Part shown: positions 29,047 through 38,215 of the stretch, piece after piece
Numbering within the stretch: position 1 is the first letter of the stretch
Layout of the letters: each line of letters begins with the position of its first letter
NCBI GenBank assembly: GCA_003349885.1
Contig: QFXC01000007.1
Coordinates: 395,125 to 459,124 of the forward strand
DNA: 64,000 nt
Source of the DNA: an endosymbiont of Galathealinum brachiosum
Lineage (GTDB): Bacteria > Pseudomonadota > Gammaproteobacteria > SZUA-229
Direction: 5' to 3'
Translations under genes and position numbers: made by a program
Notes under the pieces: generated by a model
The model's database searches: none
What the model saw: the letters and a program-made list of their open reading frames with translations, nothing else
Told to the model about the DNA's origin: nothing

Positions 29047-29784
29047 TTAGTTATTTTTACCTGAATACCATTTAAGTCCTTCTGTAGATGCAAGATTAAT
29101 ACGTCCACGAGATAGTTTTACACAGTTTTCTTTTTCAAATTCTTTTAAGATTCGGCTTACTACTTCACGTGTTGTACCTAATTCGTGAGCTAGATCTTGA
29201 TGGGTTATTTTTAATGCGGCTCCCTTATTGCGTTCAAACAATCCACCCAGCATGCAAGCCAGACGCATATTTAAATGATTAAAAGCTGTATCTTGAACAA
29301 GGTACATCGTTTCACATAAGCGATCAGTTAAAGATGTGAGCACATAATTACGAAATTTTTCTATACCATTCATCGCACCATTAAAATCATCTGCGCTTAA
29401 CACTAAAGCCGTGACATCTGTTTCTGTTTTTGCAACCGCATTGTACGCATGTTTCTGTAACATGCTGTTCAAGCTTAAAACACACAAACCACCGGCTTCT
29501 ACCCTGTATAGGGTGATTTCGCGTCCATCATCTGCTATTTGATAAATCCTTATAGTGCCTTTTAGGATAAGCATGAATTTATTACAGGCAGATGAGCCAT
29601 GAAACATAGTGGTATGGGGTTTAACATTTAACTTTTTTGCATTATTAATTGTTTCAACCCATGCAGGGTCATTAACATCACCAAGAAATGGATAAGCCTG
29701 TTTAAGCTCATTTTGTCTATCATTATGAATCTCCAGAGATTGATTCATTACCGGTTCAATTCTGGCTACATTGGGACTATGCAT
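29047..29784 (-). CDS. Crp/Fnr family regulator (paralogue 1)
   Basis: A 245-residue transcription regulator with a cyclic-nucleotide-binding-like domain (about 40-165) and a C-terminal winged helix with TTREVVSRILKEFEKENCV as recognition helix. No Cys cluster typical of Fnr is present, so it is not a classical [4Fe-4S] Fnr. It shares long identical stretches with the gene at 53617-54336 (LKGTIRIYQ, ADDGREITLYRV, RLACMLGGLFER). Start ATG 29784 has GAGGTG upstream; the longer GTG start at 29799 is weaker. The ligand is unknown. Confidence 0.9.
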   Translation of the reverse strand: MHSPNVARIEPVMNQSLEIHNDRQNELKQAYPFLGDVNDPAWVETINNAKKLNVKPHTTMFHGSSACNKFMLILKGTIRIYQIADDGREITLYRVEAGGLCVLSLNSMLQKHAYNAVAKTETDVTALVLSADDFNGAMNGIEKFRNYVLTSLTDRLCETMYLVQDTAFNHLNMRLACMLGGLFERNKGAALKITHQDLAHELGTTREVVSRILKEFEKENCVKLSRGRINLASTEGLKWYSGKNN

Positions 29785-30383
29785 ACAAACACCTCGCACT
29801 TTCTACATCAATTAACTTAATCATGCAATAAACCTGTTCTTGAGTTAGCCGAATTGAAATTCATGAGCTGCAAGCCAGATACAGTAGTAATTTTTATTAC
29901 ATTTAAAAAAGAAAACTAATGAATAACCACACTAAATACCAGAATATTGTTCGTTCATTTTCGTACGAATATTGTGACGGTTTTTTTAATAATAAAAACA
30001 AAGCCTTACATAAATAATTTTAAGAAGAAAACCTGAGCAGTAACAACTGAGAATTATTTACATTTTTGAATGATTACTATCTATCATCGCCCCAATTTTA
30101 GTTTATGTAGTAATTAAAATTTCACACGGTTTATATGGTCGATTCAGATGATTAGTCGGTTGGTACTACTTGTAGCTAAACAGCGTTATCCATAAAAAGA
30201 TAGTCGAACTCTAATATCCTTTTATGATCATAAAATTTGTTGAATTATTCTTTATAGATAATGGCGTACATTCAATTAATTACCCTTCATTTTATTGTTT
30301 TTTAAGCCTGTACACCTGACATACAATATTAGTTCTAAATTAACACTTCAAAAACACTGATGCTAATGCATGGAGGTGATATT
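29785..30383. other. Intergenic, probable divergent promoter region
   Basis: About 600 bases of AT-rich sequence between the Crp/Fnr gene and the membrane-protein gene. It holds a repeated GAATATTGT motif (29942-29975) but no ORF and no convincing promoter or terminator. It presumably carries the divergent promoters. Confidence 0.4.
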
Positions 30384-30764
30384 ATGGAGTCTCAACATTA
30401 TGCCAATCGAGCTGGCTGGACGATTATCCTGTACGGGGTATGCCTGTCCTTTATTACCGCCTTTACCCCTTTCTTCGAAGCGGGTTATCTGTTTCAGGAC
30501 AATATTCTGCTGGCCGGTTTATTCCCTTATCTGATATATGCCATTGCCGTGCCACTACTGCCCGGAACAATTACCACCGTTGCCGGTATTGTACTGGCCG
30601 CAACACATACCGGACTGGTTATAGGCGTACGTTTTCTTAATTACAATGAAGGCCTGATGTATAGCATACCGGTTATTCTGGCGGTACTGCTGATACCACT
30701 GGTCATCTTTGCCCTGATCAAAACCGATGTACACAAACACGACTCGAAGATGATTGGACATTAG
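30384..30764 (+). CDS. Small four-helix membrane protein
   Basis: A 126-residue protein with four predicted membrane segments (about 11-28, 42-58, 62-82, 94-116) and a short His/Lys/Asp-rich C-terminus. I do not recognise the family. The start at 30384 is supported by a strong GGAGGTGAT Shine-Dalgarno 4-6 nt before ATG; the in-frame ATG at 30360 would lie inside it. Base composition is richer in G+C than its AT-rich surroundings. It is followed by a long perfect palindrome that could act as a terminator. Confidence 0.75.
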   Translation: MESQHYANRAGWTIILYGVCLSFITAFTPFFEAGYLFQDNILLAGLFPYLIYAIAVPLLPGTITTVAGIVLAATHTGLVIGVRFLNYNEGLMYSIPVILAVLLIPLVIFALIKTDVHKHDSKMIGH

Positions 30765-30769
30765 TAATA

Positions 30770-30820
30770 AAATAAAGGGGACGGAGGGATTAAGATTTAA
30801 TCCCTCCGTCCCCTTTATTT
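30770..30820. repeat. Perfect 24-bp REP-like palindrome
   Basis: Arms of 24 nt (AAATAAAGGGGACGG... and its exact complement ...CCGTCCCCTTTATTT) flank a 3-nt centre. The perfect arms and GGGGAC ends match REP-type elements mobilised by RAYT transposases. It sits 6 nt after the membrane-protein stop and could also terminate its transcript. Confidence 0.7.
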
Positions 30821-31111
30821 CCTTTAATTTCTTACTTCATTAACATTAATAACGACTTATATTAGGCCACACTAAAGATCAATAACTGAAATAGTTGTAT
30901 TGAATCAAAACGTCTACATTACGTAGTCAATTAAAAGTAAGTTTGATAAAACTGGTATAGTTTATGGTTATCATGCTTATCGAGCCCCCCATAGTGACAA
31001 AAGCCGAAAGTACAACCTGAATAAACAGGATCAATGATAAGTAGTGGAGTTAAACTGGAGCAACACAACTTATCAGTGTTACTATGCAGCAGACAATAAA
31101 TCAGGTAAATC
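30821..31111. other. Intergenic region upstream of DUF2956 gene
   Basis: Non-coding. TTGTA-TTGA-ATCAA at 30895-30908 resembles an Fnr box (9 of 10), but no good -10 sits at the expected place, so its function is uncertain. Confidence 0.3.
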
Positions 31112-31450
31112 ATGGCTAAACATTCTAAAAAGAATAAAATTTCAGAACAAACAAAAGAAGATGCCACAAAAATAGCATTGGGCACTCAAAGACCGGGGCA
31201 AACGAGAGAACAGACAAAGTTAATCACTCAGGGAATACAAAAAGGTATAGAACAATACAAAAAGAAACACAAAGAAAAGGCTCGAGAGTTAGACAAGAAA
31301 CTAAAAAAAGTATCAACGAGTAAACCGTTACCCGAACCTACTATTGAGAATACAGTTGGGCCCTCAACGGTTAAGCATAACAAACTACCATGGATTTTAT
31401 TGATCTTAAGCTGGATTGGCTTCTTCGTTTATTTTGTTACAGGAAAGTAA
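31112..31450 (+). CDS. DUF2956 family protein
   Basis: A 112-residue protein with the DUF2956 signature TQRPGQTREQTKLITQGIQ (about 25-43), a Lys-rich helical middle (KKKHKEKARELDKKLKK) and a C-terminal membrane anchor (PWILLILSWIGFFVYFV). The family is widespread in gammaproteobacteria and has no known function. Confidence 0.85.
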   Translation: MAKHSKKNKISEQTKEDATKIALGTQRPGQTREQTKLITQGIQKGIEQYKKKHKEKARELDKKLKKVSTSKPLPEPTIENTVGPSTVKHNKLPWILLILSWIGFFVYFVTGK

Positions 31451-31565
31451 CTTGAAACGAATAAATTCCCATCGAGGCAACTCTGGTAACAAAGACCCTA
31501 AACACAACCTGAAGCTTTGTTTATATAGATTTTTTATGATGAGCACCCGATTAAACACTTAACTT

Positions 31566-32225
31566 TCACTTACCAAACAAACATTCTTCATGGTTATCTA
31601 ACCATAACGGGTATTTGAACATCGCTTTTGAAAACAACCGGCTTTGCAGATGTTGGTTTAACCAGCGCTGTAAATGCGTGTACGGGCCCTGTAAATACAG
31701 TTGTCGGTTTACCCGGGAAAACTGTCGAACAAAAGGCAATAAGGCATAATCGAGTAAGCTGGGTGTAGAGCCCATTAAGAATTCATGTTGTGTCAGGCGA
31801 ATTTCCAGACTTTGAATAAAAGGTTCACACAGTAGGCGACACTGCTCTTCATCATCACCGTGAAAACGTTTGGCACGTTTGTATTGTTCTAACTTCGGCT
31901 TAAAATTTTCATCATTATCTTTAATTATTTTAAGCATTTCCACGAGTGCATCTGTATCCTGCGAATAGAGTAAATTTCCAGGATCATTAAGCTTAAGCGC
32001 CCACAACATAATATCTAAACTTTCATCGATGACGGTTTTATTGCTCTTAGCTTCTAACACTAAAACAGGTACTGTACCTTTAGGGGATAGCGCTAACATT
32101 TCAGGTGGTTTATCTTGCATAACAATTGCACGCAACCTGACAGTTTGTTGAGCTAATAATATGCCGAGTCTTGCACGCATCGCGTATGGGCAGTTTTGCA
32201 GAGAATAGAGTATTGGCAATGTCAT
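31566..32225 (-). CDS. Glutathione S-transferase family protein
   Basis: A 219-residue protein with a thioredoxin-fold N-terminal domain starting LYSLQNCPYAMRARLGI (Cys near residue 13) and an all-helical C-terminal domain. The CPYAMRAR motif is typical of the glutaredoxin-2-like/GST branch. Cytoplasmic; substrate not predictable. It stands alone between the DUF2956 and U32 genes. Confidence 0.88.
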   Translation of the reverse strand: MTLPILYSLQNCPYAMRARLGILLAQQTVRLRAIVMQDKPPEMLALSPKGTVPVLVLEAKSNKTVIDESLDIMLWALKLNDPGNLLYSQDTDALVEMLKIIKDNDENFKPKLEQYKRAKRFHGDDEEQCRLLCEPFIQSLEIRLTQHEFLMGSTPSLLDYALLPFVRQFSRVNRQLYLQGPYTHLQRWLNQHLQSRLFSKAMFKYPLWLDNHEECLFGK

Positions 32226-32261
32226 AAGCTTATGATTTTAATCCGAACTCCAGTTTTCGAT

Positions 32262-32300
32262 TTCTCGTCCCCACGCTCCCCGTGGGAATACTGAGCGATG
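32262..32300. repeat. Short dispersed repeat (CCCACGCTCCCCGTGGG)
   Basis: CCCCACGCTCCCCGTGGGAATAC is a short palindrome of the CCCACGCT...CGTGGGAA type common in gammaproteobacterial intergenic DNA. It lies between the GST gene and the U32 gene. Confidence 0.5.
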
Positions 32301-32371
32301 CATTAATAAAACGGGACTGCCCCCTTTTATCCACGATAACGTTATTCAGAGATGGCAAGCCAACCATCATT

Positions 32372-34621
32372 TCACAAACCCTGACGATATTGTGCGTTAG
32401 TCGAAATGCTAACCATATTACTTAATTTCTGTGGTGCCTGATCATCACCGCTTAACAGGTTTTCAAAATATTTAACCAGTTGCGCTTTGTCTAACTCCGC
32501 TTTAGAGCCAGCGCCAATATTAGTTAAATCAATAAAAAATTCATCAAATAAATCGGCAAGGTCACTGACGATGTCCAGGTTTAAAAACTGTTCATGATTA
32601 TAAATACTGGGGTAGCCACCTTTTTGTTTATCGACGGCAAAAGAAACACCCTTTACATTCGTTATCGTCGTGGCTTTTGTACACTTCAGCATACAACCGT
32701 CTTCAATGGTTGGCTTTTTACAGCCTACGGTTTGCTGAAAGAAACACTGGCGACTGGTCATCATTAAAATCGGATGATAAATACTGTACAGCAGTTTGAA
32801 ATTATCCGGTCTTGCAATATTTTTTATTTGCATGCGATTAATTTCGTTTGAAATAAAAGCCCCGGCACAATTTAATTCTTCTTTCAACGTTAACAATGCA
32901 TAAGAGTTGGTGGTATTTAAAAATGGTCCCGCAATCCAATCAATGTCCATTTCAAATGCTTTATAAGCAATGCCGGTATTATTACTAACAATACGTTCAG
33001 GGCGAACTTGTTCAAGTAACCGCACAGATTCATCATAATCTTTACCAATTAATACCGCCGGAAACCAGGGTATCAGGCGAGGATTGCGCAAAAAAATATC
33101 GATGTGTTTATTGCAGCCTTTTTTAAGACTTTCTGGCAACTTGAAATACACATCAGCATCAGTTAGATCACACAGATGCATATCTTTTTCGTCGGCAATT
33201 AATATCGACAAAGCAGGTTTATCTGCCAATTTTTTATGTTTCTCTAACGGTGCTATGTCAACATTGGGAATAATGTCGACTGAATTATTTAATAATGAAG
33301 CCGCCTGATTTTTCAAAGCTGTCAGTTCTTTAAACGCAATAGTTAAACCATCATCCAGAGCGTTACATTCAAACCCGTCAATACGATAATCATTACTTGC
33401 AAAGTTTTTAAATCGTTTTTCCAGTGTTGTCTGATCGATGGCAGATTGACTTGCAGATATGAGCGGCGATTGTGTTTTCACGTGGTGAACTTTGTCACTA
33501 TCACCTATCGTCATCGTTAAACATAAAGGCGCATTTAACTGTCCTGAAAAAGTTAGTACTAACGGTTGTTTTGCAATACTCAAATATTTTATTTTTTCTG
33601 CAAGCTCGTCCCCGAGTTCATTTTTCTTTGTGAACAGTACCTGCTTCACATGCAGAACATCCTCCACCAACACAGCATTATTTTCTTTAATGGCATGGTT
33701 AACACTGTGATCACGAGGGTTATCAATAAACATATCTTTACTGAGATTGCCCTGTAAAAAAGAATTCGTAAAATCACGGTTAAATACGCGGTGCAAGTTA
33801 GAGTCGTCGGCCAACAGCTTTCCGGTTTCAACAAACTCGTCAACCTGCTTTCTCCAGGTATCGACTACGGTATAAACATAGTGTGCATTTTTAATACGAC
33901 CTTCAATTTTCAATGAGTCAACTTCAGCATCGACTAATGCCGGCAAATCAAAATAAGCAGAATTGTCTTTCAGGTTGAGTGGAAAACGATTGCCCGCCGC
34001 AGTCACTTCATATTCATCACGACATGCCTGACTACAACTTCCACGGTTACCTGAGTTACCCACGCTAACCGAGCTGGAATAACACTGGCCAGAAAATGCA
34101 ATACACAGAGCGCCATGCACAAAAACTTCGGTGAGCACATCGTGCCTGTGGGCGAGTGCCGTTAATGATTTTATTTCGTCAATATTTAATTCACGTGACA
34201 GATTAACCCGTGATGCGCCGATTTTTGCCAGAAATAATATCTGACCTTCATTAAGCGTCGTTAACTGAGTTGAAGCGTGAATACTCAGCGATGGAAAGTA
34301 TTTCTTTACCAGATTAAAAACACCCAGATCCTGTACGATGATGCCATCGATACCGGTGTTAACCAGCTTGTTCAGCAGTTTGATTAAGCTGCGTAACTCC
34401 TGCTCCAGAATGACGACATTTAAGGTCAAAAACACTTCGCAATCGTATTTGTGCGCTAAACGTAAGATGCCGGATAAGTCGTCAAAGGTAAGGTTAGAGG
34501 CACGGTTCCGCGCATTAAAATTATCCAGCCCACAATAAACCGCATTAGCACCGGCAATAACAGCTGCTTTAATGGCTTCAACATCGCCACCGGGCGCTAA
34601 TAGTTCAATATTTCTAGTCAT
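32372..34621 (-). CDS. U32 family protein (RlhA-like)
   Basis: A 749-residue protein of the U32 'peptidase' family, whose studied members are mostly RNA or cofactor hydroxylases (for example RlhA/YdcP for 23S rRNA C2501). The N-terminal TIM-like domain begins IELLAPGGDVEAIKAAVIAG and includes VHGALCIAFSGQCYSSS and GNRGSCSQACRDEYE, the Cys cluster likely to hold an iron-sulfur centre. Start ATG 34621 gives the family N-terminus; an upstream in-frame ATG (34693) adds 24 unrelated residues. The exact substrate cannot be assigned; it is longer than E. coli RlhA. Confidence 0.85.
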   Translation of the reverse strand: MTRNIELLAPGGDVEAIKAAVIAGANAVYCGLDNFNARNRASNLTFDDLSGILRLAHKYDCEVFLTLNVVILEQELRSLIKLLNKLVNTGIDGIIVQDLGVFNLVKKYFPSLSIHASTQLTTLNEGQILFLAKIGASRVNLSRELNIDEIKSLTALAHRHDVLTEVFVHGALCIAFSGQCYSSSVSVGNSGNRGSCSQACRDEYEVTAAGNRFPLNLKDNSAYFDLPALVDAEVDSLKIEGRIKNAHYVYTVVDTWRKQVDEFVETGKLLADDSNLHRVFNRDFTNSFLQGNLSKDMFIDNPRDHSVNHAIKENNAVLVEDVLHVKQVLFTKKNELGDELAEKIKYLSIAKQPLVLTFSGQLNAPLCLTMTIGDSDKVHHVKTQSPLISASQSAIDQTTLEKRFKNFASNDYRIDGFECNALDDGLTIAFKELTALKNQAASLLNNSVDIIPNVDIAPLEKHKKLADKPALSILIADEKDMHLCDLTDADVYFKLPESLKKGCNKHIDIFLRNPRLIPWFPAVLIGKDYDESVRLLEQVRPERIVSNNTGIAYKAFEMDIDWIAGPFLNTTNSYALLTLKEELNCAGAFISNEINRMQIKNIARPDNFKLLYSIYHPILMMTSRQCFFQQTVGCKKPTIEDGCMLKCTKATTITNVKGVSFAVDKQKGGYPSIYNHEQFLNLDIVSDLADLFDEFFIDLTNIGAGSKAELDKAQLVKYFENLLSGDDQAPQKLSNMVSISTNAQYRQGL

Positions 34622-35053
34622 GTGCGAATCACTTAATTCCGGGTAATGGCCTGCTGATCTTTTGTAATAGCTGAATATAACCTGCCTTCCCAATGTGGCT
34701 CTTATAGGCTGGCTTCTAACATATTCCCTCTTAACATATACCTAATGGGCATATCCTGAAGGGTAACGGGGGAACATTTTACCTGCTGAATTTTCGATGT
34801 ATAGTCATCCTATCGTTCAATATCACATAATTGAACGATAGTGAGCTATAACGAGCCATGATGGACCTGAGAGCATTGTCATGGAGCACTGCCATCGATT
34901 ATTGCAAAGGTGGGTTTAATATTGCTGAATTTGTAATGAGATAATACCAGATAGACTTCCCGGAATTAAACTCCGGAATTGGTTTCAATCACAGGTTCGA
35001 ATGTTTCAATGCAAAGCATAGAAGGTTGAGTCTTTTTAGTAAGCGTTAATCAG
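34622..35053. other. Intergenic region upstream of U32 gene
   Basis: About 430 non-coding bases. Besides the palindrome at 34810-34841 it holds a weaker hairpin near 34955-34978 (TTCCCGGA with TCCGGAA). No promoter could be assigned. Confidence 0.4.
34810..34841. repeat. Perfect 12-bp-arm palindrome upstream of U32 gene
   Basis: CTATCGTTCAAT and its exact complement ATTGAACGATAG flank ATCACATA. It lies about 190 bp upstream of the U32 start. It has no U-tract; a regulator-binding site or a small dispersed repeat are both possible. Confidence 0.5.
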
Positions 35054-35197
35054 CTAACGTTTTTCCAGGATGATTTTTGACGGAACAGGCTCTGGCTCAG
35101 GCTGGCTACAGCAAACAGGTATTGTACAACCGGAAATACTGATTAAAAATCCAAGGAGCAAGGTTATTGTCAAAAAACGTTGTTTTGTGCGTAACAT
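35054..35197 (-). CDS. 47-residue lipoprotein
   Basis: A 47-residue ORF coding for a basic start (MLRTKQR), a hydrophobic helix (TITLLLGFLISI) and the lipobox SGC, with lipidated Cys at about residue 24. The mature peptide is short and Pro/Glu-rich (PEPEPVPS) with two further Cys (CC). This is a typical small lipoprotein layout. No homologue is known to me. It follows the damaged DsrE-like gene on the same strand. Confidence 0.6.
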   Translation of the reverse strand: MLRTKQRFLTITLLLGFLISISGCTIPVCCSQPEPEPVPSKIILEKR

Positions 35198-35294
35198 AAA
35201 TGTATTCCAGCTTAATTTTCAGTGTATAAAAGAGCATAAAGAATAGTGAGAGTAACATAGTCTATCAATCACATTCGTATATACAGGATAAACC

Positions 35295-35326
35295 AAAAAA
35301 AAACGGCCGCCATAAAAACTGCCGTT
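35295..35326 (-). terminator. Terminator after DsrE-like pseudogene
   Basis: On the minus strand AACGGC pairs with GCCGTT around a loop and is followed by a run of eight T. It lies 25 nt past the end of the DsrE-like gene. Confidence 0.75.
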
Positions 35327-35350
35327 ATCTTTTCACTTCTTTAATATTAA

Positions 35351-35849
35351 TTAAAAAGTCATTACCTTGTCTGCACTGAGGAATAAATTATGAATAATCA
35401 CTGGATTAGCAAATATTCCATTAGTAAGCTGTGTAATTCCACGACTCATTGTGCATAACGTACAAATCACAACTTTTCCGCACATGCTCTCAAAGCCATT
35501 TAACAGGCCTTGAAGTGAAGCAGTTTTAACGCCATTAGGAGTGGCACAAGCAGGCTTTGGATTCGCTCTTGTATGAATATTATTATCAGGATTAATTAAT
35601 TCTACACCACTCGTTTGAACGCAAAGAGTGACATCATCAGCAGGTGCAGCGCCACCAGGGCTCATTAATAGATACATCCCAATTTGAAGTGCGATACAGG
35701 CTGGTTCCGGATCTTTTGTCGGATCTGTTATGAGTGCAACCATCTCCACTGGCAATATCTGCAGCTTAAACGGCACTACTTGTAAAACCGACAATGGTTA
35801 ATGATACAAGCACAGCAGCGCGTTTTAATTTACTTATTGTATTGAACAT
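35351..35849 (-). pseudogene. Exported DsrE-like gene, frameshifted
   Basis: ATG 35849 opens a signal peptide (FNTISKLKRAAVLVSLTIVG, then FTSSAV) but reads a TAA at 35768-35766 and then AADIASG. The mature part lies in the next frame: VALITDPTKDPEPACIALQIG, CVQTSGVELI, and the C-terminal FESMCGKVVICTLCTMS with a final LFLSADKVMTF, the ending typical of DsrE-like proteins with two Cys near CTLC. So a nonsense change and a frameshift separate signal and mature domains. An intact version would be an exported DsrE-like protein. A sequencing error near 35740-35768 is the alternative. Confidence 0.6.
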
Positions 35850-36269
35850 TTATATTTCACTTTATTTAATATTTACTCGTCATAGCAACTTTAATTAGTC
35901 TGCATCGAAAGACCGTCATACAAAAAGTAATATTATTTGTGAGTTAGAGCACACATAAGACTCTATTTTCAACATCACTAATGCCAGATACATAAGAAGC
36001 AGATTTATAAAAAATAAATTATAAACAAAATTAAAAAACAAAATCATTACAACCTGATAACTATAAAAATCTACGATATTTATTCTTTATAAAAATGAAT
36101 CATATCTATAGGACAGAAACCGTCATTAACTTTAAAAACATTGTAAAAACATCCGATCTACGACCGTCAATCTACTTATGACTTTATTTCTATCATCATG
36201 CACAACTTAAACCTTGCAGAAAAAATGTAGGCGTTAGCCATATCTGAAATTTGGACTGACGATGTTAAC
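35850..36269. other. Intergenic region carrying copy B element
   Basis: AT-rich non-coding stretch between nrtD and the DsrE-like pseudogene. It contains the repeated element at 36046-36183 and nothing else assignable. Confidence 0.45.
36046..36183 (+). other. Two-copy intergenic element, copy B
   Basis: Aligns with 28856-28993 almost without gaps for about 100 nt. Blocks CTACGATATT, CTTTATAAAAATGAAT and GGACAG-AAC-GTC are shared. The Fnr-like box is degenerate here (CTGAT-AACT-ATAAA at 36054-36067) but the -10 hexamer is kept. It reads toward the 3' end of nrtD. Confidence 0.45.
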
Positions 36270-37067
36270 CTAAGCGACTTCTTTTCTTTCGTGTCGTTCA
36301 TGCAGAAACTTTAATACTTCAGCACGGTAGTGATTAAACTTTTCATTATCGGCAAGAGCTAACCGGTTTCGTGGTCGTTCAAGATCGATCTTTAATATAT
36401 TACCAATGCCAGCAGCCGGGCCATTTGTCATCATTACAATTCTATCTGAGAGTAAAACCGCCTCATCCACATCATGGGTAATCATAACAACCGTATTGCC
36501 TAGTTCCGCATGAATTTCCATTACCGAGTCTTGCAAGTGGGCGCGGGTTAACGCATCTAATGCTCCGAAGGGCTCATCCATTAATAATATTTTAGGTTTC
36601 ATTGACAGTGCACGGGCAATACCGACACGCTGTTTCATTCCCCCTGAAATTTCCGAAGGTAATTTATCTTTTGCATGGCTCATGTGCACCAACTCTAAGT
36701 TATGATTAATCCAGTCTTTTATTTCAGCTTTTGATTTGGTCTGTTTAAAAACAGTATCCACCGCGAGTTCAATATTCTGGTATGCCGTTAACCAGGGTAA
36801 TAATGAATGATTCTGAAATACCACTGCCCTGTCTGGCCCGGGTTCATTCACCTCTTTTTCTTCTAACAATACTCCACCCGATGTGGCCTGATGCATTCCC
36901 GCGACAATATTTAATACGGTAGATTTACCACAACCTGAATGACCAATTAAAGAAACAAATTCACCTTTATCTATACCCAAACTGACTTTTTCTAATGCAC
37001 GGTAATAACCGTTATCTGTCGGAAAATCGATAGTAACTTCACTAATGTTTAAATATGCGTTTGACAT
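36270..37067 (-). CDS. nrtD: Nitrate ABC transporter ATPase NrtD
   Basis: The ATP-binding subunit of a nitrate/nitrite/taurine-type importer. The 265-residue protein has Walker A GHSGCGKST (about 42-50), signature SGGMKQRVGIARAL, Walker B ILLMDEPFGALD and the switch His in MITHDVDEA. It is third in nrtABD, 22 nt after nrtB. No NrtC-type fused ATPase is present. Confidence 0.93.
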   Translation of the reverse strand: MSNAYLNISEVTIDFPTDNGYYRALEKVSLGIDKGEFVSLIGHSGCGKSTVLNIVAGMHQATSGGVLLEEKEVNEPGPDRAVVFQNHSLLPWLTAYQNIELAVDTVFKQTKSKAEIKDWINHNLELVHMSHAKDKLPSEISGGMKQRVGIARALSMKPKILLMDEPFGALDALTRAHLQDSVMEIHAELGNTVVMITHDVDEAVLLSDRIVMMTNGPAAGIGNILKIDLERPRNRLALADNEKFNHYRAEVLKFLHERHERKEVA

Positions 37068-37089
37068 AACTCTATCCTTAAATAATAAA

Positions 37090-38046
37090 TTAACGAACTT
37101 CAGCAGTTTTATCCCATGACACTTTTCGCTGTAGTAACAACATAATCTGATCTAACATAAAGCCGATAAAACCGATTACAAATACTGCAACCATTATGCG
37201 AGCTAATGAATTAGAACTACCATTTTGAAACTCATCCCACACAAACTTACCTAGCCCCGGATTTTGAGCCAGCATCTCAGCGGCAATTAATACCATCCAG
37301 CCAATACCCAGTGATAAACGTAAACCGGCAAATATCATGGGAACAGATGAAGGTATGACAATTTTTGTAATATTCGTCATCCAGCTCAAACGTAATACTC
37401 GGCTTACATTTTTTAAATCCTGATCGATACTGGAAACACCTAAGGTGGTATTTATAATGGTTGGCCAGATACAACAAAGTGTTACGGTAATGGCTGAGGT
37501 TACAAATGATTTTGCAAACATCGGGTTCTCCGAGGTATAAACCGCAGAGACAATAATCGTAACAATAGGTAACCATGCCAGGGGTGATACGGGTTTAAAA
37601 ATCTGAATTAACGGATTGATTGCCTTATGCACCGTGCTGCTCAAACCACTAAACACACCAATCGGTATGGCAATGACACTGGCGATAAAGAAACCGGTTA
37701 ATACTGTAATTAAACTGGTGCCCACCTGATCAATAAAAGTCGGGTTACCGGTATAATTACGAATTTTTACTATAGCATGCGGATTTTTTTCCAGCTTTTT
37801 CACATTTCGATCAATCTGACGCTGGTAAAATTTTTCTGCTTTCTCACGTTCCTGTATATGCTCATCCACTAACACAATTGTTTGTGACCAAACCTGTGAA
37901 GGCCCGGGCACCTGACCCAATGAAGTTATAATGCTGGCTGCGCTAATATGCCATACCGCTAAAAAAACTAGAAAAGCAACAATGGGAATAACCAGTGCTT
38001 TTGTTTGTTTGTTGTTTAGTAAACTAAGACTTCTATAATTTGACAT
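37090..38046 (-). CDS. nrtB: Nitrate ABC transporter permease NrtB
   Basis: The membrane subunit of the nitrate importer. The 318-residue protein starts at ATG 38046 (MSNYRSLSLL), preceded by GGAAAG; the longer frame to 38130 adds 28 unlikely residues. It has about six membrane segments and the permease EAA-type loop (about 225-245: DLKNVSRVLRLSWMTNITK). An unusual charged insert (EREKAEKFYQRQIDRNVKK) lies between TM1 and TM2, as seen in NrtB-type permeases. Confidence 0.93.
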   Translation of the reverse strand: MSNYRSLSLLNNKQTKALVIPIVAFLVFLAVWHISAASIITSLGQVPGPSQVWSQTIVLVDEHIQEREKAEKFYQRQIDRNVKKLEKNPHAIVKIRNYTGNPTFIDQVGTSLITVLTGFFIASVIAIPIGVFSGLSSTVHKAINPLIQIFKPVSPLAWLPIVTIIVSAVYTSENPMFAKSFVTSAITVTLCCIWPTIINTTLGVSSIDQDLKNVSRVLRLSWMTNITKIVIPSSVPMIFAGLRLSLGIGWMVLIAAEMLAQNPGLGKFVWDEFQNGSSNSLARIMVAVFVIGFIGFMLDQIMLLLQRKVSWDKTAEVR

Positions 38047-38215
38047 GCTAGTCTTTCCATTCGATTCAGATAGAGAAGGCAACAAAGATCGTTTTAATAA
38101 AATACATCTTTTAAATATTCCAGTGAACATGATATTTATCCTGTTTTTAATTTAGTCTCATTCAATCAACCCACCTTTCTATCTGTGAACCGTATGAATG
38201 AGACTATTTATCTAT

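Noticed and set aside
30895-30908. Fnr-like box TTGTA-TTGA-ATCAA before the DUF2956 gene
   Set aside because: No -10 at the expected distance; kept only as a note in the intergenic entry.
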